64,000 nt of DNA from Vibrio sp. RE88. Its GTDB lineage: Bacteria > Pseudomonadota > Gammaproteobacteria > Enterobacterales > Vibrionaceae. Location: NCBI RefSeq assembly GCF_013113835.1, contig NZ_VTYQ01000011.1:36408-100407 (forward strand), given 5' to 3'. Position 1 is the stretch's first letter. Every line of letters begins with the position of its first letter. A program made the position numbers and the translations under genes. Positions 18,660 through 26,177 of this stretch are shown here, piece by piece. A model generated the notes under the pieces. The model did no database searches. It saw only the letters and a program-made list of their open reading frames with translations, and was not told the DNA's origin.

Positions 18660-19217
18660 TTACCCTTTAAACTGGTCCAAATCCAGATCTTCAAACTGCG
18701 ACAGCAGTTCATCTTCTGATGAGGCTTTCTTACTCGCCTTTTTCGCCACAGGAGCGCTTGGCTCTTCAACGACTTCTGGCTCTTCTTCCTCTTCATAGAG
18801 GCCAAGTTGCTTCATCAGAATTTCAATACGCGCCAATTTCTCATCGACGTATTTCTGTAGACCTGCGCCTAGGCTTTCACCATTATCAAGGCGATCAAGC
18901 AAGACATTCAGCTGAGCATCATTTTCCAGCATCTCTAGCTCTTGTTCTGCGTTGACTCGACGTTCTGCTTTGGTTGGCTTCTTCACCGCTTCAACCACAA
19001 GAGGAATTTTCTTCTTGCTTCCTAAACGTGGGTCGCGCTTTTGTCCCGCTGTCTGCTGTTTATTTTGCTTCGCTTCAGAGTTACGACCGCCCGTCTTTAG
19101 ACCTTTGCGTTTTTTCTCTTTCTTACGCAGACGCCCTTCAACGTCTGATTCTGTGCGATTACGAACGACGATAACGTCGCCATTACCGCCCGATCTTACT
19201 TTCTTACTACGGCTCAT
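18660..19217 (-). CDS. yihI: Der GTPase-activating protein YihI
   Basis: This 185-residue protein is an activator of the ribosome-assembly GTPase Der. The highly basic N-terminal half (RKKEKKRKGLKTGGRNSEAK) is followed by the conserved QELEMLENDAQLNVLLDRLD, then an acidic C-terminal tail with SQFEDLDLDQFKG, as in E. coli YihI. The start ATG overlaps the stop of the upstream methyltransferase by one base (TAATG), indicating translational coupling. Its place beside csrC and engB is the same as in enteric bacteria. Confidence 0.92.
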   Translation of the reverse strand: MSRSKKVRSGGNGDVIVVRNRTESDVEGRLRKKEKKRKGLKTGGRNSEAKQNKQQTAGQKRDPRLGSKKKIPLVVEAVKKPTKAERRVNAEQELEMLENDAQLNVLLDRLDNGESLGAGLQKYVDEKLARIEILMKQLGLYEEEEEPEVVEEPSAPVAKKASKKASSEDELLSQFEDLDLDQFKG

Positions 19218-19855
19218 TACTGGGCTTTCCTCAGTAAAATTACATCATTACCAATAAATTCAAGCTTGAGCTGATCCCGCTCTGCCAAGTACTTAAACGT
19301 ATTGCGGCTAAAAAAGACCACATGCGTTGGGTCATTTTTATAATGCCATTTGGCAAACGCTTCGACATCAATGACCATCTTGGTCATCAGACCAATCCAG
19401 CCACCTGGCTTAACTAAATTCAACCATTGCTGCCATATCTGATCCGGGTGATACAAATGCTCGATCACTTCAGTGGCAGTCATAAAGTCATACGTACGAT
19501 CTAGCACCTCAGTATTAGGGTGATAATAAAGGTCGTACAACGACATGTTGTGTCCCTGCTCCTGCAACATCAAAGAGAGTGTTGGCCCGGGGCCACAACC
19601 AAAATCTATTCCTGTTGAGTCTGGCTCAATACGTTCCAATATGGGGTCTGCAACCCGAGATAAAAAGGTACGGTAGCCAGCATCATTTGGATCGTTCTCA
19701 TGCAGATCGTAGTGGGCTTTTTCAGCCTTTGCATCCAATCTTTGCTCTGGATTAACAAACACCAGCTCGCATTGCGCACATTGAAGATACTCGCGACGCT
19801 TATCTTCGAAGTAATGCAGTGATTCCGGGTTATGGCAAAGTGGACAGTGGTGCAT
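19217..19855 (-). CDS. SAM-dependent methyltransferase with N-terminal zinc-finger-like Cys pairs
   Basis: This 212-residue class I methyltransferase has motif I in GIDFGCGPGPTLSLML and a post-I segment MTATEVIEHLYHPDQIW. The N-terminus carries two cysteine pairs, CPLC (near residue 4) and CAQC (near residue 26), which could bind zinc. The start at 19855 is chosen for GAGG eight bases upstream and because it puts CPLC at the very N-terminus. It is the first gene of the operon with yihI and the DUF2489 gene. The methyl acceptor is unknown; the link to yihI would fit RNA or ribosomal protein but this is speculation. Confidence 0.8.
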   Translation of the reverse strand: MHHCPLCHNPESLHYFEDKRREYLQCAQCELVFVNPEQRLDAKAEKAHYDLHENDPNDAGYRTFLSRVADPILERIEPDSTGIDFGCGPGPTLSLMLQEQGHNMSLYDLYYHPNTEVLDRTYDFMTATEVIEHLYHPDQIWQQWLNLVKPGGWIGLMTKMVIDVEAFAKWHYKNDPTHVVFFSRNTFKYLAERDQLKLEFIGNDVILLRKAQ

Positions 19856-20028
19856 GATGACATCCTCAAACAGGGATGCGAAACATACCAGAAAGTGACA
19901 AGAGAGTGGAGCACTATTGTGCAAATAATCATCGACTCAGTGAAATATTCCCTCTCCGACCAATAATATTATCGATGGAATAAAGGAACCGTGTTGGCGA
20001 AAGATAGAGCTTGGTGGATTTCAGATAT

Positions 20029-20055
20029 AAAAAAAGCGATAGATAACTCTATCGC
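20029..20055 (-). terminator. Terminator of csrC
   Basis: GCGATAGA/TCTATCGC stem with extra A-T pairs, a four-base loop, and seven T on the minus strand. Confidence 0.9.
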
Positions 20056-20368
20056 TTTCTAAAAATGCCTTTCGGCGAAACTGTGTTGCACGGATTATCG
20101 TGCATCAATTTTCCATTTGTTTTTGGCGCTTTCCCTGCAAAAGGTGTCGTTTTTCACCGTCCTGGTGAATTTTGGCTTTCCGTTTACTTCCCGTATCTGG
20201 GCTAATCCTTAGCCTGATCCTTTTCGCTGTCTAAACCATTAGACGAGTCGACCATCCCTATCCAGTAAGCTTCCTGCTTACCTAAATTCCTTTAAGACCT
20301 CCAAGCATCCATCGCCTGCATCCTTGGAGACCATCATGGTCTAAATTCCGTATCAGCGCCCTGCCGAT
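20029..20368 (-). ncRNA. csrC: CsrB/CsrC-family CsrA-sequestering RNA
   Basis: About 340 bases between the methyltransferase and cytochrome c4 genes contain 15 GGA motifs on the minus strand and no ORF. Several sit in hairpin loops as in CsrB/C: GTAAGC-AGGAA-GCTTAC (20265-20281), GGCTA-AGGAT-TAGCC (20200-20214) and CACC-AGGAC-GGTG (20155-20167). The RNA ends in a GCGATAGA/TCTATCGC terminator with seven T. A candidate promoter is TTGTTC-N16-TAAAGT at 20375-20402. Such RNAs titrate CsrA and thereby control metabolism, motility and virulence. The position between yihI and engB is that of csrC in E. coli; the 5' end is estimated from the promoter. Confidence 0.9.
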
Positions 20369-20374
20369 GAGTAC

Positions 20375-20402
20375 ACTTTAACGATTGACCACTTTTGAAC
20401 AA
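20375..20402 (-). promoter_or_regulatory. Candidate csrC promoter
   Basis: TTGTTC (20397-20402) and TAAAGT (20375-20380), spacing 16, on the minus strand. Each box matches sigma-70 consensus at about four of six positions, so activator help is likely. Confidence 0.5.
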
Positions 20403-20501
20403 TCCACCTGAAGAAAAAAATCGGCCTTTTTTCGATCACCGATCTTCTTTTATTACTTTTCAAATAGTTACAAACAAGGCAAAGAAATGAGCACCAGCGA
20501 G

Positions 20502-20519
20502 GATAGCCGATCTCTTACA
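20502..20519 (-). promoter_or_regulatory. Candidate VarA (UvrY/GacA) binding site upstream of csrC
   Basis: Minus-strand sequence TGTAAGAGATCGGCTATC. The left half TGTAAG is exactly the GacA/UvrY half-site and the next bases AGATC also agree with the E. coli csrB site; the right half is degenerate. It lies about 150 bases upstream of the predicted start, the distance range known for these activators. Confidence 0.5.
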
Positions 20520-20577
20520 AAAGCTCGGGAAAGATGGAGCCACACAAGCAAAAAGGTGATGTGACCTGTGTCATACG

Positions 20578-20603
20578 AAAAAGCCCAGACTTTCGTCTGG
20601 GCT
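20578..20603 (-). terminator. Terminator of the cytochrome c4 gene
   Basis: AGCCCAGAC/GTCTGGGCT with a four-base loop and five T on the minus strand. Confidence 0.92.
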
Positions 20604-20642
20604 CATTCAATACAACATTGCTCGGGCAGTATTTAATAGGGC

Positions 20643-21260
20643 TTAGTGTAGGCCGCCAACATATTTAGACAAAGTATCGATGTCTTCGTCTGTCAGTTTC
20701 TTTGCGATATCTTGCATCATGCCGTTCATGTCGTTAGCACGAGAGCCATCGCGGAATTTAACTAGCTGAGCTTTAATGTAGTCAGCGTGCTGACCAGAAA
20801 TTTTAGGGAAACCTGAAAGCTCAGTGCCGTTACCACGAGGACCATGACAAGCAATACATGCTGTCAGACCGCGTGAAGCATCACCCGCTGTATAGAGGGT
20901 TTTGCCTTGTTCCACTACATTTTCAGGCGTAGTGTTGTGCGAAATTGGTAGTGATGCATAGTAAGCCGCAAGATCTTTCATATCCTGCTCAGACAGTGGC
21001 ATTGCCATACCACCCATTACTGGATCAACACGACCCTGCTTACCACCACTGGTCATACCCAGCTTGAGGTCTTTCAGCTGCTTCTCAATATATTTAGCAT
21101 GCTGACCTGCTAGCTTAGGGTACATTGCGAGTTGACTGTTGCCATCAGCACCGTGGCAGGCAACACAAGTTTGGGATTTTGCTTTACCAGCTTCAATACT
21201 GCCTTGGGCCCATACAGAGCAGCTGGCTAAAAGACTCAAGATTAGCGCTAATTTCTTCAT
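20643..21260 (-). CDS. Cytochrome c4 (di-haem)
   Basis: This 205-residue periplasmic di-haem cytochrome passes electrons from the bc1 complex to terminal oxidases such as cbb3. The signal peptide is MKKLALILSLLASCSVWAQG. The two halves are internal repeats: the first haem site is CVACH near residue 32 and the second CIACH near residue 136. Each is followed by the conserved GNG/GNS and YIxxQL segments. Axial Met ligands can be placed in GGMAMPLS and NDMNGMM. It is monocistronic, with its own terminator, and divergent from engB. Confidence 0.93.
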   Translation of the reverse strand: MKKLALILSLLASCSVWAQGSIEAGKAKSQTCVACHGADGNSQLAMYPKLAGQHAKYIEKQLKDLKLGMTSGGKQGRVDPVMGGMAMPLSEQDMKDLAAYYASLPISHNTTPENVVEQGKTLYTAGDASRGLTACIACHGPRGNGTELSGFPKISGQHADYIKAQLVKFRDGSRANDMNGMMQDIAKKLTDEDIDTLSKYVGGLH

Positions 21261-21408
21261 GACATTCCATTATAATTATCAAGCTTCCAGTACCACTCAG
21301 AGTTGCCACTCATGGTACAATAGGCGACCTTATGCCGAGCACGGTTATTTTACACAATTTCACAAAAAAGTAATCAATCGACTACACAAAGTCGAGATGG
21401 AGTTAACA

Positions 21409-22071
21409 GTGAGCGTAAAAATTCATTATCAAAACACCCATTTCATCACCAGTGCACCTGATATTCGTCACATGCCTGAAGATGAAGGTATCGAAGTTGC
21501 GTTCGCAGGACGCTCCAACGCGGGCAAATCGAGTTCTCTTAACCGACTGACGAATCAGAGAAGTTTAGCAAAAACCAGTAAAACACCAGGTCGAACTCAG
21601 TTAATCAACCTGTTTAAAGTGACCGATGGCTGCCACATCGTCGATTTACCGGGATATGGCTTTGCTCAAGTACCGCTGGAAATGAAAAAGAAGTGGCAAA
21701 AATCACTCGGTGAATACCTACAAAAGCGTCAAAGCCTAAAAGGTTTAGTCGTATTGATGGACATTCGCCACCCAATGAAGGACCTCGATCAGCAACTTAT
21801 TTTCTGGGCGGTCGACAGCGGCATCCCTGTACAAGTCCTACTGACCAAAGCAGATAAGCTGAAAAGCGGCGCGCGCAAAGCTCAGGTGCTTAAGATCAAG
21901 AAGGATTCTGCTGGGTTCGGTGGTGACGTGAGTGTCGCCGCGTTTTCTTCTCTGAAAGGCATTGGCGTTGACGTACTGCGTAATAAACTTGATGAGTGGT
22001 TTGCCCCTGCCGTCGCAGCGCAGCTGACTGACGAGATTATCGAAGATCAGCAGAGCGACGAGCAAGAATAA
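21409..22071 (+). CDS. engB: Ribosome biogenesis GTPase EngB/YsxC
   Basis: This 220-residue essential TRAFAC GTPase is required for large-subunit assembly. G1 is FAGRSNAGKSS, switch I contains TPGRTQLIN, G3 is DLPGYG and G4 is TKADK, followed by an FSS G5. The GTG at 21409 is chosen as start because GGAG lies six bases upstream and it yields MSVKIHYQNTHF, which resembles vibrio orthologues as I remember them; an ATG at 21397 is possible, but the far longer upstream frame only overlaps the cytochrome c4 gene. It is followed by a terminator. Confidence 0.93.
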   Translation: MSVKIHYQNTHFITSAPDIRHMPEDEGIEVAFAGRSNAGKSSSLNRLTNQRSLAKTSKTPGRTQLINLFKVTDGCHIVDLPGYGFAQVPLEMKKKWQKSLGEYLQKRQSLKGLVVLMDIRHPMKDLDQQLIFWAVDSGIPVQVLLTKADKLKSGARKAQVLKIKKDSAGFGGDVSVAAFSSLKGIGVDVLRNKLDEWFAPAVAAQLTDEIIEDQQSDEQE

Positions 22072-22092
22072 GCACGGAACACAATCGAAATC

Positions 22093-22117
22093 AGCCTCAC
22101 TCATGTGGGGCTTTTTT
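22093..22117 (+). terminator. Terminator of engB
   Basis: AGCCTCAC/GTGGGGCT (one G-T pair) with a TCAT loop and a run of T. Confidence 0.85.
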
Positions 22118-22550
22118 GTGTCTGAAGAGTAACGCTGAAAAAGAAGAGGCTTAGAAATAAAAATCCCCACCATCCTGGTGGGGCAACGGGAGAGAAATAG
22201 GAGGTAGTTATTATTATGCGAATAGGATTGTTCAAAGCCGCAGACAATGCAATGCTTGATTTTTCCTCTTCCACTTCGCTCTCCAACAACACCTGCCACC
22301 GATAACACTCTAAAAAATATGAAAAATTGCATCATTGACACCCAACAAGGCGCGCGAGTTCGGGTTTGGTTTTCTGTTTGAAAAAATAAAAGTGTGACTG
22401 AAGTTTTCTTACAAAATTGGTCTGAGTTACCAAATGCTGTGAATGGTGAATATTAAGAACAAGTGATGTGGTAATGAGAAGCGGCTAAAGCTATATAGCC
22501 TAAGAGAATGGCAGTAAAGATTTGAAATGTATTGAAATTTTCTTTAGCAC
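22118..22550. other. Interval between engB and Spot 42 with an unassigned transcript candidate
   Basis: On the minus strand, TTGTAA (22409-22414) and TTTTAT (22386-22391) form a sigma-70-like promoter with 17-base spacing. About 200 bases downstream is a terminator-like hairpin CCCCACCA/TGGTGGGG (22165-22183) followed by ATTTTTATTT. Together they could delimit a small RNA of about 220 bases (22158-22379). On the plus strand the same interval holds a 29-codon frame (22216-22305, MRIGLFKAADN...) behind AGGAGG with an 11-base spacer. Neither matches an RNA or peptide I know. Confidence 0.35.
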
Positions 22551-22658
22551 AATAAAAAACGCCCCAGTCAAATACTGACTGGGGCGGCTGAATCAGCCTA
22601 ATCCAATAACGTGAAACAAAAGGTCTGAAAGATAGAACATCTTACCTCTGTACCCTAC
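22551..22658 (-). ncRNA. spf: Spot 42 RNA
   Basis: About 108 bases on the minus strand match E. coli Spot 42 along nearly the whole length. The 5' segment GTAGGGTACAGAGGTAAGAT is identical by memory, the middle CTTTCAGACCTTTT and CACGT segments are conserved, and it ends in GCCCCAGTCA-loop-TGACTGGGGC with a T-run. It is an Hfq-dependent RNA that lowers expression of catabolic genes when glucose is present. It lies downstream of polA as in enteric bacteria. Confidence 0.97.
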
Positions 22659-22771
22659 GCCGTTTAATGTACAACAATTGGTCAGAAATGAAAACTCTTT
22701 TTGTAATTTTTTTTCATTAAAATTTTATTAAACTACAACAATCTCTTTTGAGCAGTTGCTTTTTTAGAAGC

Positions 22772-22800
22772 AAAAAAAAGCCAGCGATTGAGCGCTGGCT
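22772..22800 (-). terminator. Terminator of polA
   Basis: AGCCAGCG/CGCTGGCT with a six-base loop and eight T on the minus strand. Confidence 0.93.
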
Positions 22801-22833
22801 CATGTTATTCAACCAATTTTGGTTGTTTTTTGT

Positions 22834-25629
22834 CTAGTGCGCCTGATCCCAGTTGTCACCATGACCCGCTTCCGCAATCAAAGGTACATCCAGCTGAGCG
22901 GCGGATTCCATCAATTCTTGTACTTTACTTTCAATTTCGGCTAAAGCTGACTCCTGAACTTCGAAGACCAGTTCATCGTGCACCTGCATCAGCAATTTCA
23001 CTCGCCCCTGACCTTGGCTCTCAATCCATTCATCCACCAATAACATGGCTTTCTTGATGATGTCCGCTGCTGTCCCCTGCATTGGAGCGTTGATCGCAGC
23101 ACGTTCTGCCGCTTTACGACGCATGCCGTTGCGTGATTTTATTTCCGGCAGATGCAAACGACGGCCAAAGATGGTTTCGACATAACCTTGTTCAGCTGCG
23201 GCACTACGTGTGTCTTCCATGTATTGCATCACACCTGGGTAGCGCTCAAAGTAGGTTTCCATGTATTGCTGTGCTTCGCCACGTGGAATACCCAGCTGTT
23301 TTGCCAGACCAAAAGCACTCATGCCATAAATAAGGCCAAAGTTGACCGCTTTCGCACGACGACGTTGTTCAGCCGACACCTGCTCGATGTCCACGCCAAT
23401 GATTTCAGCTGCTGTGGCTGCGTGAATGTCTTTTCCTTGCTGGAAGGCATCTAGCAGCGCTTTGTCTCCTGAAAGGTGCGCCATAATACGCAATTCAATC
23501 TGGGAGTAATCGACCGCCATGATCTTGTAGCCATGTGGGGCGATAAACGCCTGGCGAATACGTCGACCTTCATCATTACGGATTGGGATATTCTGCAGGT
23601 TAGGATCGGTCGAAGATAGACGGCCGGTCGCGGTGACAGCCTGATGATAAGACGTATGGACACGGCCAGTCTCAGGGTTAATCATTTTCGGCAGTTTATC
23701 AGTATAAGTTGATTTGAGCTTCGCTAAGCCACGATATTCGAGGATCAATTTTGGCAACGGGTAATCCAGTGCCAATTCCTGCAGAACCTCTTCATTAGTT
23801 GAAGGCGTTCCCGATGGTGTTTTCTTCACAACCGGCAGACCCATTTTCTCAAACAGAATCGCTTGTAACTGCTTTGGTGAATTCATGTTGAACTCTTGCT
23901 CCGCGATTTCAAACGCTTGCTGCTCCAACTCATCAAGGCGCAGCGCAATTTCCTGCGACTGAGCGGCCAGCTTCATGTCATCAATCAACACGCCTGTGTG
24001 TTCAATACGTGATAGCACAGGGACAAGCGGCACTTCGACCTCTTCATAGATGGTCTTCAGCTTTTCATCCTGCTCGATATTGGCGAGCAAGCGATTGTGT
24101 AAACGAAGGGTCACATCAGCATCTTCTGCGGCGTATGGTGAAGCTTGTTCCAGTTCAATCTGATTGAACGTAAGCTGCTTCTTGCCTTTACCCGCAATCT
24201 GCTCGAAAGAAATGCAGCTGTGCTGAAGGAATCGCAGTGCCAGGCTGTCCATATCATGCTTGCCACCCACGCTGTTGTAAACGTATGACGCGAGCATAGT
24301 GTCATGCTTAATGCCTTTCATCTCAATGCCGTAGCGAGCCAATACCGACGCATCGTATTTTAGATTCTGCCCCACTTTCGCTTGAGCATCATCTTCAAGA
24401 ATCGGCTTCAATTGTTCTAGTACCCAGTCGCGATCAAGCTGCTCTGGCGCATCAAGGTAATCATGCGCTACAGGTACGTATGCAGCGACGCCTTCTTCTG
24501 TCGCAAACGACACACCAACCAGATTCGCTACCATGTAATCGAGGCTGTCGGTTTCGGTATCAAACGCGAAGACATCCGAAGCTTTAAGCTTATCTAACCA
24601 AGTATTGAATGCCTGTTGGTCAAGAATGGTTTCGTACTGGCTGCGATCAATAGTCACAGCAGAGGTGTCAATCTCGCTGGCGGTGGCAGAGGCCCCTGAC
24701 CCCGAAGCTACACCGGACTTTTCATCTGCCACGATGACACCCGTGCCACCTTCCAGTAGTTCATTGAGCCAAGATTTGAACACCAACTGGCCATAGAGTT
24801 TGATCAGTTCATCGGTGTTCGGTTCGGCCTTGAGCAGTGAGTCTGGCGTTTCTTCCAGCTCAACATCCAGCTTAATCGTGGCGAGCTCGTAAGAAAGAAA
24901 CGCTTCTTCTTTATTATCGACCAGCTTTTTCGCCATGGTCTTCGAGCCACGGAACCCAAGCGGTGCGATGTCATCAAGATTGTCGTACAGCTTTTCCAAA
25001 CTGCCGATACCCTGCAGTAGTGCAGTTGCGGTCTTATCACCGACACCCGGTACACCTGGGATGTTATCAACTTTATCGCCCATCAAAGCGAGATAATCGA
25101 TAATCAGCTCTGGTGGGATACCAAATTTTTCAATCACGCCTTCTCTATCCATCACCACATTGGTCATGGTGTTGATCAGAGTCACGTTGTCATCCACCAA
25201 CTGCGCCATATCTTTATCGCCAGTACTGATCAACACTGGCATCCCCGCTTGTGAAGCCTGATACGCCAGCGTACCGATCACATCATCCGCTTCCACACCC
25301 GGAACACAGATCAGAGGCAAGCCCATTGCGCGAATCACTTTGTGCAGAGGTTCAATCTGACAACGGAGATCATCTGGCATCGGAGGACGGTTGGCTTTGT
25401 ATTCCGGATACATCTCGTCACGGAAGGTTTTTCCCTTAGCATCAAAGACCACTGCGATACGCTCAGAGGCAAACTGACGCATCATACTGCGTAGCATGTT
25501 TACTACACCATAAACAGCGTTCGTCGGGATATCACCATTGCTCATAGTGCCCGGATAAGCATGAAATGCGCGGTAAAGATAAGAAGAGCCGTCAATCAAA
25601 ATCAACGGGTTGTCAGGAATACGAGCCAT
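22834..25629 (-). CDS. polA: DNA polymerase I
   Basis: This 931-residue family A polymerase handles Okazaki fragment maturation and repair. The 5'-nuclease domain occupies the first ~290 residues (ILIDGSSYLYRAFHA at the start, then AVVFDAKGKTFRDEMYPEYK). The 3'-5' exonuclease has FAFDTETDSLDYM near residue 350. The polymerase domain has motif A VDYSQIELRIMAHLSGD, motif B RRRAKAVNFGLIYGMSAFG and motif C QVHDELVFEV, so all three activities look intact. The start at 25629 gives MARIPDNPLILID, aligned with E. coli; a longer frame would add an unrelated 27-residue leader. Upstream lie DnaA boxes and a GATC cluster. Confidence 0.97.
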   Translation of the reverse strand: MARIPDNPLILIDGSSYLYRAFHAYPGTMSNGDIPTNAVYGVVNMLRSMMRQFASERIAVVFDAKGKTFRDEMYPEYKANRPPMPDDLRCQIEPLHKVIRAMGLPLICVPGVEADDVIGTLAYQASQAGMPVLISTGDKDMAQLVDDNVTLINTMTNVVMDREGVIEKFGIPPELIIDYLALMGDKVDNIPGVPGVGDKTATALLQGIGSLEKLYDNLDDIAPLGFRGSKTMAKKLVDNKEEAFLSYELATIKLDVELEETPDSLLKAEPNTDELIKLYGQLVFKSWLNELLEGGTGVIVADEKSGVASGSGASATASEIDTSAVTIDRSQYETILDQQAFNTWLDKLKASDVFAFDTETDSLDYMVANLVGVSFATEEGVAAYVPVAHDYLDAPEQLDRDWVLEQLKPILEDDAQAKVGQNLKYDASVLARYGIEMKGIKHDTMLASYVYNSVGGKHDMDSLALRFLQHSCISFEQIAGKGKKQLTFNQIELEQASPYAAEDADVTLRLHNRLLANIEQDEKLKTIYEEVEVPLVPVLSRIEHTGVLIDDMKLAAQSQEIALRLDELEQQAFEIAEQEFNMNSPKQLQAILFEKMGLPVVKKTPSGTPSTNEEVLQELALDYPLPKLILEYRGLAKLKSTYTDKLPKMINPETGRVHTSYHQAVTATGRLSSTDPNLQNIPIRNDEGRRIRQAFIAPHGYKIMAVDYSQIELRIMAHLSGDKALLDAFQQGKDIHAATAAEIIGVDIEQVSAEQRRRAKAVNFGLIYGMSAFGLAKQLGIPRGEAQQYMETYFERYPGVMQYMEDTRSAAAEQGYVETIFGRRLHLPEIKSRNGMRRKAAERAAINAPMQGTAADIIKKAMLLVDEWIESQGQGRVKLLMQVHDELVFEVQESALAEIESKVQELMESAAQLDVPLIAEAGHGDNWDQAH

Positions 25630-25754
25630 AGTCTTTAAGCATCCAAAGAAAAAAGATCTGCCTAGAATGCCATGACTCTGACAGTGGATCCATTTTAACT
25701 CGGCATGCACTACTCACACATTTGGTGAATAATCTTTCACACCACAGCCTCAAC

Positions 25755-25930
25755 TGTGGATAACTCTGTTTATATTATTTATCCACTAATGCTTTGCATC
25801 GTCACAAAACTGTAATTAAACAATTTAAGATGCTGAAAAATATAACAAATGAATTAGATCGATCGTGAATAGATCGATCTTAAAACGATCCTCAACTGTG
25901 GAAAAGACTACTGGTGTCCTTTTATCCAAC
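25755..25930. promoter_or_regulatory. DnaA-box and GATC cluster upstream of polA
   Basis: TGTGGATAA (25755-25763) is a perfect DnaA box on the minus strand. TTATCCACT (25779-25787) and a TTTTCCACA-type box (within 25894-25905) each match at 8 of 9 positions, and TTATCCAAC near 25922 is weaker. Five GATC sites fall within 34 bases (25857-25890), two pairs being directly adjacent. The cluster lies in the 317-base gap between polA and ryhB and probably couples polA expression or DnaA availability to the replication cycle. Confidence 0.6.
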
Positions 25931-25946
25931 CACAGATTTCAGGCAT

Positions 25947-25974
25947 AAAAAAAGCGACATCGTATCGATGTCGC
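25947..25974 (-). terminator. Terminator of ryhB
   Basis: GCGACATCG (25954-25962) pairs with CGATGTCGC (25966-25974) around TAT, followed by seven T on the minus strand. Confidence 0.93.
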
Positions 25975-26035
25975 CTAGCAAAAAGGGGTCAAAGCGTATT
26001 CAATTGAATCGTTAGCTTTGCCATAAAGCTATAAA

Positions 26036-26107
26036 TTACACTGGAAGCAATGTGAGCAATGTCGTGTCAAAAAGAACTAGTGCAAGTTCAATTAAGTTCA
26101 GTGTCAT
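26036..26107 (-). CDS. Possible 23-residue peptide encoded inside RyhB
   Basis: ATG at 26107 follows TTGGAG with GGAG six bases upstream, a standard ribosome-binding site. The frame reads MTLNLIELALVLF then DTTLLTLLPV and stops with TAA at 26036. It is strongly hydrophobic, with one acid in each half, like a membrane-active or amphipathic small protein. The last ten codons are the conserved base-pairing core of RyhB, so that part is constrained as RNA regardless of translation. No family is recognised; it may be a chance frame. Confidence 0.35.
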   Translation of the reverse strand: MTLNLIELALVLFDTTLLTLLPV

Positions 26108-26177
26108 CACCGTCTCCAAGTTGAATCTGGTAACTCGACGTCCTTGTGAACTTCTCTTATTCCCTAAGACGAGATAA

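Larger units (their letters stand above)
25947..26171 (-). ncRNA. ryhB: RyhB iron-regulated small RNA
   Basis: On the minus strand, ACGACATTGCTCACATTGCT followed by TCCAGT is the conserved core of E. coli RyhB, here inside a longer RNA. The transcript runs from a strong promoter to a GCGACATCG/CGATGTCGC terminator with seven T, about 225 bases, the size remembered for V. cholerae RyhB. With Hfq it represses iron-using proteins when iron is scarce. The neighbourhood (polA on one side, hemB side on the other) also fits V. cholerae. The core overlaps a 23-codon reading frame listed separately. Confidence 0.95.

Noticed and set aside
21139..21408. Upstream extension of engB
   Set aside because: It overlaps the cytochrome c4 gene antisense; GTG at 21409 has a proper GGAG and gives the expected EngB N-terminus.
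21838..22341. 167-codon minus-strand frame running from the engB-spf gap into engB
   Set aside because: Most of it is antisense to engB and it crosses two hairpins; no protein-like composition or ribosome-binding site. The small-RNA or 29-codon readings explain the gap better.
25755..25930. Chromosome II replication trigger crtS
   Set aside because: The DnaA boxes and GATC cluster first suggested it, but as I recall crtS lies elsewhere on chromosome I, not beside polA, and no RctB-type repeat was recognised here.
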